Assembly: GCA_913047775.1 (NCBI GenBank)
Contig: CAJWUE010000021.1
Span: forward strand, 1 to 19,949
Direction of reading: 5' to 3'
Source of the DNA: GCA-002731945 sp913047775
GTDB taxonomy: Bacteria; Pseudomonadota; Alphaproteobacteria; MED-G09
DNA length: 19,949 bases
Shown here: positions 1 through 7,459 of the stretch, piece after piece
How positions within the stretch are numbered: the first letter of the stretch is position 1
Layout: every line of letters starts with the position of its first letter
Notes under the pieces: model-generated
What the model saw: the letters and a program-made list of their open reading frames with translations, nothing else
Database searches by the model: none
Told to the model about the DNA's origin: nothing
Position numbers and translations under genes: made by a program

Positions 1-305
1 CATCTAAGATGTCTAATCAACATGAAAAGGTAGAATTGTCGCGAAGAGGTAAGTTGTACACTTGGACAGTGCAAAGGTTTCTTCCTAAAACACCTTTTAT
101 TGGAGGTGACAATCCTGAAACTTTCGAGCCTTATGCGATTGGTTATATTACACTTCCTGGTGAAATTATGATAGAATCCAGATTAGTGGATATAGATCCC
201 AAAGATTTGAAAATAGGTATGGAAATGGAAGTTACTGTAGTACCATTTGTAAAGAATGAAGAAGGCGAAGATTTAATGATTTTCGCATTTAAACCAGTTA
301 ATTAG
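1..305 (+). CDS. DUF35/OB-fold acyl-CoA-binding protein, 5' partial
   Basis: This is the C-terminal OB-fold part of a DUF35 (ChsH2_C-like) protein, an accessory subunit that pairs with thiolase-like enzymes and helps hold the acyl-CoA. The stretch VELSRRGKLYTWTVQRF is characteristic of the strand that follows the zinc ribbon in this family. The frame is open to the left edge (codons begin at base 3), and the first ATG, at base 9, would leave a protein without the usual CxxC...CxxC zinc ribbon. The true start is therefore very probably outside the window, and the missing ribbon is an edge effect. The stop at 303-305 lies 12 nt before the thiolase-like gene, as expected for a partner pair in one operon. 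The family call is confident; the native length is unknown. Confidence 0.8.
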   Translation, partial: SKMSNQHEKVELSRRGKLYTWTVQRFLPKTPFIGGDNPETFEPYAIGYITLPGEIMIESRLVDIDPKDLKIGMEMEVTVVPFVKNEEGEDLMIFAFKPVN

Positions 306-317
306 AAGGAGTAAAAA

Positions 318-1463
318 ATGTCTGATGTTGCGATAGTTGGAATAGGAATTCACCCATTTGGAAGAACTGAAGGGGTAACGGGTTTACAACAAGGAGTCCA
401 TGCTGCAAAAGAAGCCCTTGGTGATGCAGAGATTGATTGGAATGATGTCCAATTCGCGTATGGAGGATCTTCTGCAGCTGGTAATGCCGATTCTATGGTT
501 GCTGAACTAGGTCTCACAGGCATCCCTTTTATGAATGTTGCTAACGCCTGTGCCACTGGAGGCTCCGCTCTTATTTCGGCTTATACAACTATTAAATCTG
601 GTCAATTTGATATTGGTATGGCTGTGGGCTTTGATAAACATCCGAGAGGGGCGTTTAACGCCGACCCTGAAAATGTTGGTCTTGAGAGATGGTATGGTGA
701 AACAGGTTTAATGCTGACTACTCAGTTCTTTGCAATGAAAATACAACGTTATATGCACGATTATGGTATTTCTTCTGATACTCTTGCATTAGTGGCAGAA
801 AAAGCTTTTAGAAATGGGTCTTTAAATCCAAACGCTTGGCGAAGAGAACCTGTCGCAAAAGACTTTATACTCAACTCTATGATGGTTTCGGATCCTCTAA
901 CCAAATATATGTTCTGTTCTCCAGCTGAAGGTGCCATTGCTTTGGTTTTATGTCGAGCAGAAGATGCTGCAAAATATACTAGCAATCCAGTTTTTTTAAA
1001 AGCGGCAGCTATCAGAACCAGACCTTTTGGATCCTTTGAGGTTTTTAGTCCCTCTTTAGAGATTGAAAGAGGCCCAAGCCCAACTGTTGCCGCCTCTGAA
1101 GCAACTTTCGAAATGGCCGGCATGACACATGCAGATATAGATGTTGCTCAATTGCAGGATACTGAATCGGGTGCAGAAATAATGCACATGTCTGAAAACG
1201 GCTTTTGTAAAGATGGAGATCAAGAGAAGTTACTCCATGATGGGGATACAAATATTGACGGAAAATTACCTGTAAACACTGACGGAGGATGTATTGCTAA
1301 CGGAGAGCCTGTTGGCGCCTCTGGTTTAAGACAAGTTTATGAGAATGTTCTTCAGCTCAGAGGAAGAGCAGGCAAAAGACAAGTCCCCGGTGACCCAAAA
1401 GCAGCATATTCTCATGTTTATGGTGCACCCGGACTTTCCGCGTGCACTATTATTACTAATTAA
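318..1463 (+). CDS. Thiolase-superfamily acyl-CoA enzyme (SCP-x/lipid-transfer-protein type)
   Basis: This 381-residue thiolase-fold protein resembles the non-canonical 'lipid-transfer protein/SCP-x thiolase' group that works with DUF35 partners. Residues 3-9 form the usual first strand (DVAIVGI). The nucleophile region NVANACATGG carries Cys78. In the C-terminal half the motif that is GHPxGxxG in ordinary thiolases reads GEPVGASG, so Glu330 replaces the active-site His; the second Cys survives near the end in GLSACTI. An AGAAGGAG ribosome site 6-7 nt upstream supports the ATG at 318. It follows the DUF35 gene by 12 nt and probably forms a complex with it. It may be a thiolase, or a C-C lyase or condensing enzyme with altered chemistry. 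The substrate is unknown, but the context suggests a beta-keto- or beta-hydroxyacyl-CoA. Confidence 0.85.
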   Translation: MSDVAIVGIGIHPFGRTEGVTGLQQGVHAAKEALGDAEIDWNDVQFAYGGSSAAGNADSMVAELGLTGIPFMNVANACATGGSALISAYTTIKSGQFDIGMAVGFDKHPRGAFNADPENVGLERWYGETGLMLTTQFFAMKIQRYMHDYGISSDTLALVAEKAFRNGSLNPNAWRREPVAKDFILNSMMVSDPLTKYMFCSPAEGAIALVLCRAEDAAKYTSNPVFLKAAAIRTRPFGSFEVFSPSLEIERGPSPTVAASEATFEMAGMTHADIDVAQLQDTESGAEIMHMSENGFCKDGDQEKLLHDGDTNIDGKLPVNTDGGCIANGEPVGASGLRQVYENVLQLRGRAGKRQVPGDPKAAYSHVYGAPGLSACTIITN

Positions 1464-1484
1464 TTCCAAAAAACAGGAACACTT

Positions 1485-2486
1485 ATGATAAACAAGAAAT
1501 TTCTACTAGCAGGAAGACCTGTGGGTCGGCCAATTTCGGATGATGACTTTGAGTATCAGGAAGAAGAAGTCAGAGATATTCAAGAAGGTGAAGTTCTTTT
1601 AGAAAATTTAGTTATTGAATTTCAGCCAGCACAAAAAGGTTGGATGGAAAATATATCCAACTATGTTGCACCAATCGAAATTGGTGATGTTATGAGAGGA
1701 AGTGGTATCGCTCGCGTAATAGAGAGCAAATCAGATAAATTTAAAAAAGGCGACATTGTAACTGGACAAACTTGTTGGCAATCTCATCCCATTTTAAATA
1801 AAGAAGAAATAGAACTTATAGAAGATGAAAGCATGGCAACACTTTATTTGGGAGCTTTAGGTGGAACTGGATTAACTGCCTATTTTGGAGTAACTAAAAT
1901 AAGCAAACCGAAACCAGGTGATACAGTAGTGATCACAGGCGCTGCCGGGGGAGTAGGTTCTATAGCTGGGCAAATTTTTAAAATATCTGGATGTAAAGTT
2001 ATTGGAATTGCAGGCGGAAAAGAAAAGTGTAAAATTTTATTGGAGGAATTTGGCTTTGACTCAGCTATTGACTACAAATCTGAAGATGTAAATGAATCTC
2101 TAAAAGAGCTCTGTCCTGAAGGAATAAATGTTCTTTATGACAACGTTGGTGGAAGAATTCTCAATGACTGCTTAGCGCACATAGCGATGAATGCAAGAGT
2201 TGCTATTTGTGGAATAATATCACGCCACAAGACAGATAATTCGAATTTTGGACCTGAAAATTATTCTAATCTAATTTTTAAAAGAGCAATAATGCAAGGA
2301 TTCATCGTTATCGATTTTATGTCAGAGGCTGATGTAGCTAGAAAAAAACTTAAACAATGGATTCAGGAAGGTAAAATCAATTGTAAAGAAGATATTCAGG
2401 AAGGCTTTGAAAATATTCCTAATACCTTAAAAAGACTATTTGATGGAAAAAACTTCGGAAAGCAGCTCTTAAAGATAGCTGATTAA
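1485..2486 (+). CDS. Zinc-independent MDR oxidoreductase (2-alkenal/enoyl reductase-like)
   Basis: This 333-residue medium-chain dehydrogenase/reductase belongs to the zinc-independent branch with leukotriene-B4 dehydrogenase/prostaglandin reductase and bacterial CurA. These enzymes reduce the C=C bond of alpha,beta-unsaturated carbonyls with NADPH. The substrate-domain stretch YVAPIEIGDVMRG (residues 60-72) is the family signature. The nucleotide-binding motif GAAGGVGS is at 152-159, and GIAGGKEK (174-181) is the following strand-turn that usually contacts the NADP 2'-phosphate. No structural or catalytic zinc ligands of alcohol dehydrogenases are seen. An AGGA at 1475-1478 sits 6 nt before the ATG. 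It lies 21 nt after the thiolase-like gene, so is probably co-transcribed, and may reduce an enone or enal of the same pathway. The specific substrate cannot be assigned. Confidence 0.85.
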   Translation: MINKKFLLAGRPVGRPISDDDFEYQEEEVRDIQEGEVLLENLVIEFQPAQKGWMENISNYVAPIEIGDVMRGSGIARVIESKSDKFKKGDIVTGQTCWQSHPILNKEEIELIEDESMATLYLGALGGTGLTAYFGVTKISKPKPGDTVVITGAAGGVGSIAGQIFKISGCKVIGIAGGKEKCKILLEEFGFDSAIDYKSEDVNESLKELCPEGINVLYDNVGGRILNDCLAHIAMNARVAICGIISRHKTDNSNFGPENYSNLIFKRAIMQGFIVIDFMSEADVARKKLKQWIQEGKINCKEDIQEGFENIPNTLKRLFDGKNFGKQLLKIAD

Positions 2487-2487
2487 A

Positions 2488-2943
2488 CTAAAATTTCATT
2501 GGGCCATAATCATCAGCTTTTTCTGGTAAATTTTTTGGATCATGTGTTTTGTAATTAAGATAAGTATCTAAAAATTCATGTACTTCACGAATTATAGACT
2601 TTTCAATCTTGAAAATTTGGCAATAGGTTGTTTCGAATTTCTTTCCTTCCAAAGTAATGGCCTCTCCACTCATCAATCCCGTCACCCTTTTTTCATCTGC
2701 AGACATAATTTTCCACTTTTCTGCAAATTTTACTGACCCTTCTTGGAACGAAGCCATAACCGCTGGAACTAAAACAGAATATACTCTATCTCTACCTTCC
2801 CACCTACCAGAGAAAGGCAAAAAACCGATTACATTATAAGTTACTTTTTCGTGCATTAACGCCATAACAGTCTCGAAATTACCGCTGCTTATAGAAGTGT
2901 AGTATTTCTCAATAATTTGCTTATTGGTCTTGGATTTATTCAT
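2488..2943 (-). CDS. SnoaL-like (NTF2-fold) protein
   Basis: This 151-residue cytoplasmic protein has the SnoaL/limonene-epoxide-hydrolase pattern of the NTF2 cone fold. It opens with a helix (KQIIEKYYTSISSGNFETVMALM), followed by a strand with VTYNVIGFLPFSGRWEGRD, and ends in the paired strands FETTYCQIFKIEKSIIREVHEFLDT. In bacteria this fold serves as small isomerases, hydrolases, polyketide cyclases or ligand-binding proteins; catalytic residues vary and none can be assigned here. No signal peptide is present. It is the only - strand gene in the left half: its stop is one base from the reductase stop, and its start faces the acyl-CoA dehydrogenase gene across 84 bases. Function unknown; a small-molecule enzyme of the same pathway is plausible. 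Confidence 0.75.
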   Translation of the reverse strand: MNKSKTNKQIIEKYYTSISSGNFETVMALMHEKVTYNVIGFLPFSGRWEGRDRVYSVLVPAVMASFQEGSVKFAEKWKIMSADEKRVTGLMSGEAITLEGKKFETTYCQIFKIEKSIIREVHEFLDTYLNYKTHDPKNLPEKADDYGPMKF

Positions 2944-2960
2944 ATCAATCTCTTTTATTT

Positions 2961-2989
2961 TTGTTGATGTTCTTTCTTATTTCTATAAG
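2961..2989 (+). promoter_or_regulatory. Sigma70-like promoter for the acyl-CoA dehydrogenase operon
   Basis: TTGTTG (2961-2966) and TATAAG (2984-2989) are separated by exactly 17 bases, in the 84-base gap between divergent genes. The -10 box matches the consensus at 5 of 6 positions, the -35 only at 3 of 6. It lies about 40 bases upstream of the ATG at 3028. Confidence 0.5.
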
Positions 2990-3008
2990 ACTACTTGATC
3001 GCAGTCAA
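2982..3008 (-). promoter_or_regulatory. Possible divergent promoter for the SnoaL-like gene
   Basis: Read on the - strand, TTGACT (3003-3008, 5 of 6 to consensus) is followed after 15 bases by TATAGA (2982-2987). The spacer is shorter than ideal. The -10 box overlaps the -10 of the opposing promoter, so the two directions would compete for polymerase. Confidence 0.35.
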
Positions 3009-3027
3009 AAAAAAATTGGAGTTTGTG

Positions 3028-4173
3028 ATGAGTACACCTTTTAAGTTCAGCCTTACCGATTTTCCTCCCGAGGCAGAAACACTGAGAAGTGAGGTGAGAG
3101 CTTTTCTTGAAACAAATTTAGACAACGTTCCGCAAGAAATTAAGGCGGAAACTTGGTCTGGAGCAGATCCAGAGTTTAGTAAAAAAGTAGGCAAGAAAGG
3201 TTGGATAGGGCTGAGCTGGCCAAAAGAACATGGTGGAGCCGGACGTTCTGCTATGGAGAGATATGTAGTTTTGGAAGAAATGCTGGTTGCTGGAGCCCCT
3301 GTAGGATCACATTGGGTAGCAGATAGGCAATCCGGACCTTTAATTATTCGATATGGAACTCCAGAACAACAAGAAAAACTTTTACCAGGGATATTGAAAG
3401 GCGAAACCTCTTTTTGTATTGGCATGTCAGAACCAGATTCCGGTTCAGATCTGGCAGCATTACGTACGAAAGCAGACAAAAAAGGAGATGTATATGTTGT
3501 TAATGGTACAAAGTTATGGACATCTGGCGCTCATAGAAGTCATTATATGATAGCTCTCTTCAGAACATCCAAAGAAGAAGATCGCCATGGAGGTTTAACC
3601 CAATTTATAGTGGATCTGTCACTTCCTGGTATTACAATTAGACCAATAATTGACCTAACCGGCGGACACCATTTTAATGAAGTAATTTTTGAGGATGCCG
3701 AGGTTCCCGTTTCAATGTTGATAGGAAAAGAAGGAGGCGGATGGAATCAAGTTACAGCCGAATTAGCTCTTGAGCGGTCAGGACCAGAAAGGTATTTATC
3801 TTGTTATCTTCTTTTAAAGGAACTCATAAGAGAATTTTCTGATCGCAATGATAACGAGGGAGTTACAGAAATTGGAAGACAGTTATCACATCTTGCAACT
3901 TTAAGACAGATGTCCGTTTCTGTCGCAGGCATGTTAAACGATGGAGAAAATCCTGCCTTAGAGGCATCTGTAGTAAAGGATCTAGGAACAGTTTTTGAAC
4001 AACAGCTTCCTAACATTGCTCATAGACTAATGAGAGTTGAGCCCGATTCGAAAGGTACAGATTTTCAGAGATATTTGGCAATTTTAACTCAAACCTCTCC
4101 TTCATTTTCTTTAAGGGGCGGAACAAGAGAAATTTTAAGAGGAATAATTGCAAGAGGGTTGGGTTTAAGATGA
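3028..4173 (+). CDS. Acyl-CoA dehydrogenase, FAD-loop subunit of a probable heteromer
   Basis: This flavoprotein introduces an alpha,beta double bond into an acyl-CoA. The open frame reaches a TTG at 2995, but the ATG at 3028 has a TTGGAG ribosome site 6 nt upstream, giving 381 residues that begin MSTPFKFSL. The N-terminal helical domain ends near residue 120. The flavin-contacting loop SEPDSGSDLA is at 134-143 and a beta-domain KLWTSGAH motif follows near 162-169. The C-terminus RGGTREILRGIIARGLGLR is typical. The RxQFGxPI motif, which reaches into the neighbouring subunit's FAD site, is not seen; it is present in the next gene. The stop overlaps that gene's start (ATGA), so equal synthesis is expected. 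The arrangement resembles the FadE28-FadE29 alpha2beta2 enzymes of steroid side-chain degradation. The substrate is inferred, not shown. Confidence 0.88.
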   Translation: MSTPFKFSLTDFPPEAETLRSEVRAFLETNLDNVPQEIKAETWSGADPEFSKKVGKKGWIGLSWPKEHGGAGRSAMERYVVLEEMLVAGAPVGSHWVADRQSGPLIIRYGTPEQQEKLLPGILKGETSFCIGMSEPDSGSDLAALRTKADKKGDVYVVNGTKLWTSGAHRSHYMIALFRTSKEEDRHGGLTQFIVDLSLPGITIRPIIDLTGGHHFNEVIFEDAEVPVSMLIGKEGGGWNQVTAELALERSGPERYLSCYLLLKELIREFSDRNDNEGVTEIGRQLSHLATLRQMSVSVAGMLNDGENPALEASVVKDLGTVFEQQLPNIAHRLMRVEPDSKGTDFQRYLAILTQTSPSFSLRGGTREILRGIIARGLGLR

Positions 4174-5219
4174 GCATGAATGAAACAACACAACTACTTT
4201 TTGATACAACGCAAAAACTTTTTTCGGATCACGTATCAAAAGAATGCATTGAAGAATCTGAGAAGGGAGTTTGGCCAGAAAAATTATGGGATGAAGTAGT
4301 TAAGAATGGATTGAATTTGGTCTTAGTTCCTGAAGAATTAGGAGGGGTTGGAGGCACTTGGATGGATGCCGGTGTGATATTTAAACTTGTTGGAAAGTTT
4401 CAAGCCCCAATTCCCTTAGCTGAGAATATTTTGTCATCTTATTTATTGAGTCTTGGCGGTATTAAGGCTCCTGATGATTCAATATTAACTTTATTGAACG
4501 GCTCTTTTGAATTTAATAATGGTTTGATTTCAGGGGAGTCTCCAAGGACACCTTTTTCTGACCAAGCAACACATGGTGTTCTTTTGTTTGAAGACAATAA
4601 AGACATTCATGTTGCGGTAATAGAAATTGAAAAAAAATCAATTAAGGAAAATACTAATCTTGCTTTGGAAAGTCGCGGGCATATTTCATTAAACAATACA
4701 AAACCTATCAATTTTTCTAAGATAAACTCAAAAATTGATTTATCCTTTAAATTAGGTGCCTTAATGCGAGCCAATCAAATGGCCGGTGCATTGGAATCAA
4801 TCTTAGAGCAGTCTGTTCAATACGCTAACGAGAGAATTCAATTCGGTCGTCCTATAGGAAAGTTCCAAGCTATCCAACAAGAACTTGCTATTCTTTCTAC
4901 CCATGTAGCGGCATCCGGTGTTGCTGCTGACTATGCTTGTTATTCCATGGATAAGGAAAACCCAGATCTTGCAATAGCAGTTGCAAAAAGCAGAATTGAC
5001 GATGCTGTATCTATTGGTGCTAGTATCGCCCATCAGGTGCATGGCGCCATAGGCTTTACTTATGAGCACGGACTTCACTTTTCAACAAGAAGGTTGTGGT
5101 CATGGAGGTCAGAATTTGGGTCAGGAAGCTACTGGTCTCAATTTTTAGGAGAAAAAGCCATTGAAAACGGTGCTGACAAATTGTGGTCATCAATTACTGA
5201 AGGCAATTTAAATTTATGA
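4170..5219 (+). CDS. Acyl-CoA dehydrogenase-like second subunit
   Basis: This 349-residue acyl-CoA dehydrogenase homologue begins inside the stop of the first subunit (ATGA at 4170-4173). The N-terminal domain includes PEELGGVGGTW (54-64). The middle domain is degenerate: where the SEPxSGSD flavin loop is expected there is only a poorly conserved stretch (about 120-190). The C-terminal helical domain is intact, with ERIQFGRPIGKFQ (221-233), whose Arg/Gln residues bind FAD across the subunit interface, and HQVHGAIGFTYEHGL further on. It probably cannot bind flavin alone and completes the site of its partner, as in the paired FadE28/FadE29 enzymes. Its stop at 5217-5219 is 88 nt before the E1 alpha gene. 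Confidence 0.87.
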   Translation: MSMNETTQLLFDTTQKLFSDHVSKECIEESEKGVWPEKLWDEVVKNGLNLVLVPEELGGVGGTWMDAGVIFKLVGKFQAPIPLAENILSSYLLSLGGIKAPDDSILTLLNGSFEFNNGLISGESPRTPFSDQATHGVLLFEDNKDIHVAVIEIEKKSIKENTNLALESRGHISLNNTKPINFSKINSKIDLSFKLGALMRANQMAGALESILEQSVQYANERIQFGRPIGKFQAIQQELAILSTHVAASGVAADYACYSMDKENPDLAIAVAKSRIDDAVSIGASIAHQVHGAIGFTYEHGLHFSTRRLWSWRSEFGSGSYWSQFLGEKAIENGADKLWSSITEGNLNL

Positions 5220-5307
5220 GTTTAGACTCGCCAAACTGGAGATATTTCAGCATTATTTTAAAATGGATGGCGACGATTAATAAGAAGTTATTTTTTAGGA
5301 GGATGAA

Positions 5308-6291
5308 ATGCAATTAAGCCGAGAAAAACTTTTAGATGCTTACACGCGAATGCGTAAAATAAGGGTCTTTGAAGAAACGATGAGGGATGAGTTTGCAAAA
5401 GGAACTATGCCAGGTTTCGTTCATCTGTACATTGGTCAAGAAGCGATAGCGACGGGCGTGTGCATTGAGTTAGACAATAATGATACGATAGCGAGTACTC
5501 ATAGAGGGCATGGTCATTGTATTGCAAAAAACTCCGATATAGAAAAGATGGCTTTAGAGATTTATTGTCGTGCGGATGGATTGTGCGGTGGTAAAGGAGG
5601 TTCCATGCATATAGCAGATTTATCGGTAGGAATGCTTGGTGCTAATGCAATTGTTGGAGCTAACGCACCTATTGCTGTTGGGGCAGCGTTAAGGCAAAGA
5701 GTAGAAGACAACAATGCGGTTTCCGTAGCGTTTATCGGCGATGGAGCTTCTAACCAGGGAGGCGTCTTTGAAGCTATGAATTTAGCCAGCGTTCTTAAGC
5801 TCCCAGTACTGTTTGTTTTCGAAAATAATGGATATGGCGAATTTACAGGTGTTGATTATCATTGTGGAGGAGGTGATATCGCCGGTAGAGCAAAGGGTTT
5901 TGGAATGCCTTCTTACAAATTAGATGGATCTGATTTTTTTGCAGTTCAAGAAACGACAGCAGAAGCTGTTAAGCGTGCAAGAAATGGAGAAGGTCCAACC
6001 GCATTAGAGTGTGTTGCAAAAAGATGGTATGGGCATTTCGAAGGAGATCCACAACACTATCGAACCAAAGATGAACTTGAAAGCATTAGAAAGAATAATG
6101 ATCCCTTGGTTATCTTTAGAACGAAAGTGGAAGAAGCCGGTATTTTGGATGCCAAAGATCTTGAATCAATAGACAATAATGTAATTGATGAAATAAGTTC
6201 TGCCTTAGAAAAAGCCAAAGATAGTCCACTTCCAGATGTTACTGAGCTTACAAAAAATGTTTACGCGGATGATTTCGGAGGCCAGGTATAA
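5308..6291 (+). CDS. Thiamine-diphosphate dehydrogenase E1 alpha subunit (2-oxoacid/acetoin type)
   Basis: This 327-residue E1 alpha subunit belongs to the pyruvate/branched-chain 2-oxoacid/acetoin dehydrogenase group, which binds ThDP at an alpha-beta interface and decarboxylates or cleaves an oxo compound. Visible motifs are HLYIGQEA (39-46), THRGHGH (64-70) and GGKGGSMHI (94-102). The ThDP/Mg motif starts with GDGASNQGG (144-152) and ends with ENN (172-174). A perfect AGGAGG at 5297-5302 fixes the ATG at 5308. The gene ends in TAATG, sharing one base with the beta gene, so the pair is translationally coupled. The length and the lack of a long N-terminal extension fit acetoin/branched-chain-type enzymes better than mitochondrial-style pyruvate E1. 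Neither the substrate nor E2/E3 partners are evident nearby. Confidence 0.88.
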   Translation: MQLSREKLLDAYTRMRKIRVFEETMRDEFAKGTMPGFVHLYIGQEAIATGVCIELDNNDTIASTHRGHGHCIAKNSDIEKMALEIYCRADGLCGGKGGSMHIADLSVGMLGANAIVGANAPIAVGAALRQRVEDNNAVSVAFIGDGASNQGGVFEAMNLASVLKLPVLFVFENNGYGEFTGVDYHCGGGDIAGRAKGFGMPSYKLDGSDFFAVQETTAEAVKRARNGEGPTALECVAKRWYGHFEGDPQHYRTKDELESIRKNNDPLVIFRTKVEEAGILDAKDLESIDNNVIDEISSALEKAKDSPLPDVTELTKNVYADDFGGQV

Positions 6292-7304
6292 TGACTATAA
6301 AATCGTATAGAGAAGCCATTATTGATGCCATGAAAACAGAAATGGAAAGAGATGAAAAAGTCTTTGTAATTGGAGAAGATATTTCTGGAGGTAGAGGCTG
6401 TGGCGATTATGATGGTGAAGCTGCCGGCGGACCTATGGGTCTGACCCAAGGTTTGTGGGATAAGTTTGGACCGAAGAGAATCATAGATACACCTATTAGC
6501 GAAACAGCAATTATGGGTGCGGCAGCAGGAGCAGCTTTGGTTGGGTTAAGACCGATAGCAGAATTAATGTTTTCCGATTTTTTTGGAGTATGTTTCGATC
6601 AAATTTATAATCAATCGGCAAAATTTCGTTATATGTATGGTGAGCAGGCAGCGACTCCCTTAGTGATAAGAACAATGGTAGGAGCTGGCATAGGTTGTGG
6701 TCCTCAGCATTCGCAGTCACCCCATTCTATTTTTGCAAATATTCCAGGGCTCAAGGTAGTAATGCCTTCAAACCCCTATGATGCTAAAGGATTATTGATA
6801 TCTGCAATCAGAGATAATGATCCTGTTATTTTTTGCGAACATAAGGCTTTGTTGGGAGATGAAGGAGAAGTCCCAGATGAAGCCTACGAGGTTCCTCTGG
6901 GAAAAGGAAAAATTATCCAAGAGGGTGAAGATCTTACTATTGTAGCTATAGGTCAAATGGTCGGAATTGCTTTGAGTTGTTCAGACGCTTTTAGTGAAAA
7001 AAATATTTCATGTGAAATCATTGACCCAAGATCTTTATCTCCTTTTGATGAGAATATTATTTTTGATAGCGTAGAAAAAACCGGAAGGTTGCTTATCATC
7101 GATGAATCAAATCCCATTTGTTCATTTGGATCTTGGATAGCAAGCCTAGTTAGCCAAGAGGTTTTTTCTTCTCTTAAAGCGCCCATAAAAGTTTTAACAC
7201 CTCCGCATTGTCCGGTGCCAGCCGCTCCGAATCTTGAAGCAGCATATTTACCTGACTCGGATGAAATAATTCTTTCTTCGGTAAATATGGTTAATTATAA
7301 ATAG
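6291..7304 (+). CDS. Thiamine-diphosphate dehydrogenase E1 beta subunit
   Basis: This 337-residue E1 beta subunit has the transketolase-like pyrimidine domain first: VIGEDISGG (26-34), then DTPISETAIMG (66-76), where Glu71 is the expected residue contacting the ThDP aminopyrimidine, and FFGVCFDQIYNQSAKFRYM (98-116). The C-terminal transketolase domain contains IIDPRSLSPFD and the family ending LTPPHCPVPAAPNLE. Its first base is the last base of the alpha stop codon, so alpha2beta2 assembly is expected. The insertion GGRGCGDYDGEAAGGPMG (33-50) is characteristic of acetoin/pyruvate-type betas. In classical operons E2 (lipoyl acyltransferase) and E3 follow; here the next gene is a short-chain dehydrogenase after a 155-base gap. 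The pair may borrow a distant E2 or pass its product to another acceptor. Confidence 0.88.
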   Translation: MTIKSYREAIIDAMKTEMERDEKVFVIGEDISGGRGCGDYDGEAAGGPMGLTQGLWDKFGPKRIIDTPISETAIMGAAAGAALVGLRPIAELMFSDFFGVCFDQIYNQSAKFRYMYGEQAATPLVIRTMVGAGIGCGPQHSQSPHSIFANIPGLKVVMPSNPYDAKGLLISAIRDNDPVIFCEHKALLGDEGEVPDEAYEVPLGKGKIIQEGEDLTIVAIGQMVGIALSCSDAFSEKNISCEIIDPRSLSPFDENIIFDSVEKTGRLLIIDESNPICSFGSWIASLVSQEVFSSLKAPIKVLTPPHCPVPAAPNLEAAYLPDSDEIILSSVNMVNYK

Positions 7305-7364
7305 GGTTGTTTATAAAATAACTTCAAAACCTCCAGGAATTTAGGCTATTTTATAAGAGAACCC
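7304..7364. other. Imperfect inverted repeat (stem-loop) at the end of E1 beta
   Basis: GGGTT plus TTATAAAATA in the left arm (7304-7320) pair with TATTTTATAA plus AACCC in the right arm (7347-7364), interrupted by a 2 x 3 internal loop and closed by a loop of about 26 bases. The left arm starts on the last base of the E1 beta stop codon. No T-tract follows, so it is not a standard intrinsic terminator. It could protect the mRNA 3' end, attenuate read-through into the next operon, or be an operator. Confidence 0.45.
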
Positions 7365-7404
7365 CCAAATTAAACTTTTGTCTTTTAATATCAGTAACTA
7401 CAAT

Positions 7405-7433
7405 TTGAATATAGATCAAATAAAGGCTACTAT
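7405..7433 (+). promoter_or_regulatory. Sigma70-like promoter for the 7460-14992 operon
   Basis: TTGAAT (7405-7410) and TACTAT (7428-7433) are 17 bases apart; each box matches the consensus at 4 of 6 positions. They lie 27 bases upstream of the dehydrogenase ATG at 7460 and its GGGGAA ribosome site (7449-7454), within the only sizeable gap (155 bases) before an eight-gene run. Confidence 0.45.
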
Positions 7434-7459
7434 TCATAAAGGTTATTTGGGGAACAATT

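Noticed and set aside
1..305. DUF35 protein apparently lacking its zinc ribbon
   Set aside because: The reading frame is open through the left edge of the window, so the ribbon is most likely encoded upstream; no biological truncation can be claimed.
761..1123. - strand open frame of 120 codons within the thiolase-like gene
   Set aside because: A shadow of a well-supported + strand gene with conserved active-site motifs.
2995..3027. TTG start at 2995 for the acyl-CoA dehydrogenase
   Set aside because: The extra residues are lysine-rich and unlike the family, and the ATG at 3028 has a well-placed TTGGAG ribosome site.
2991..3479. Long - strand open frame (162 codons) inside the acyl-CoA dehydrogenase gene
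   Set aside because: It lies antisense to a gene with clear family motifs; its own translation has no recognisable motifs and no ribosome site.
5220..5307. ThDP riboswitch upstream of the E1 genes
   Set aside because: The 88-base gap is too short and lacks the CTGAGA and related conserved segments of that riboswitch.
7304..7364. Intrinsic terminator between the E1 and SDR operons
   Set aside because: The inverted repeat is real, but no T-tract follows and the loop is large; it is kept as an unspecified stem-loop.
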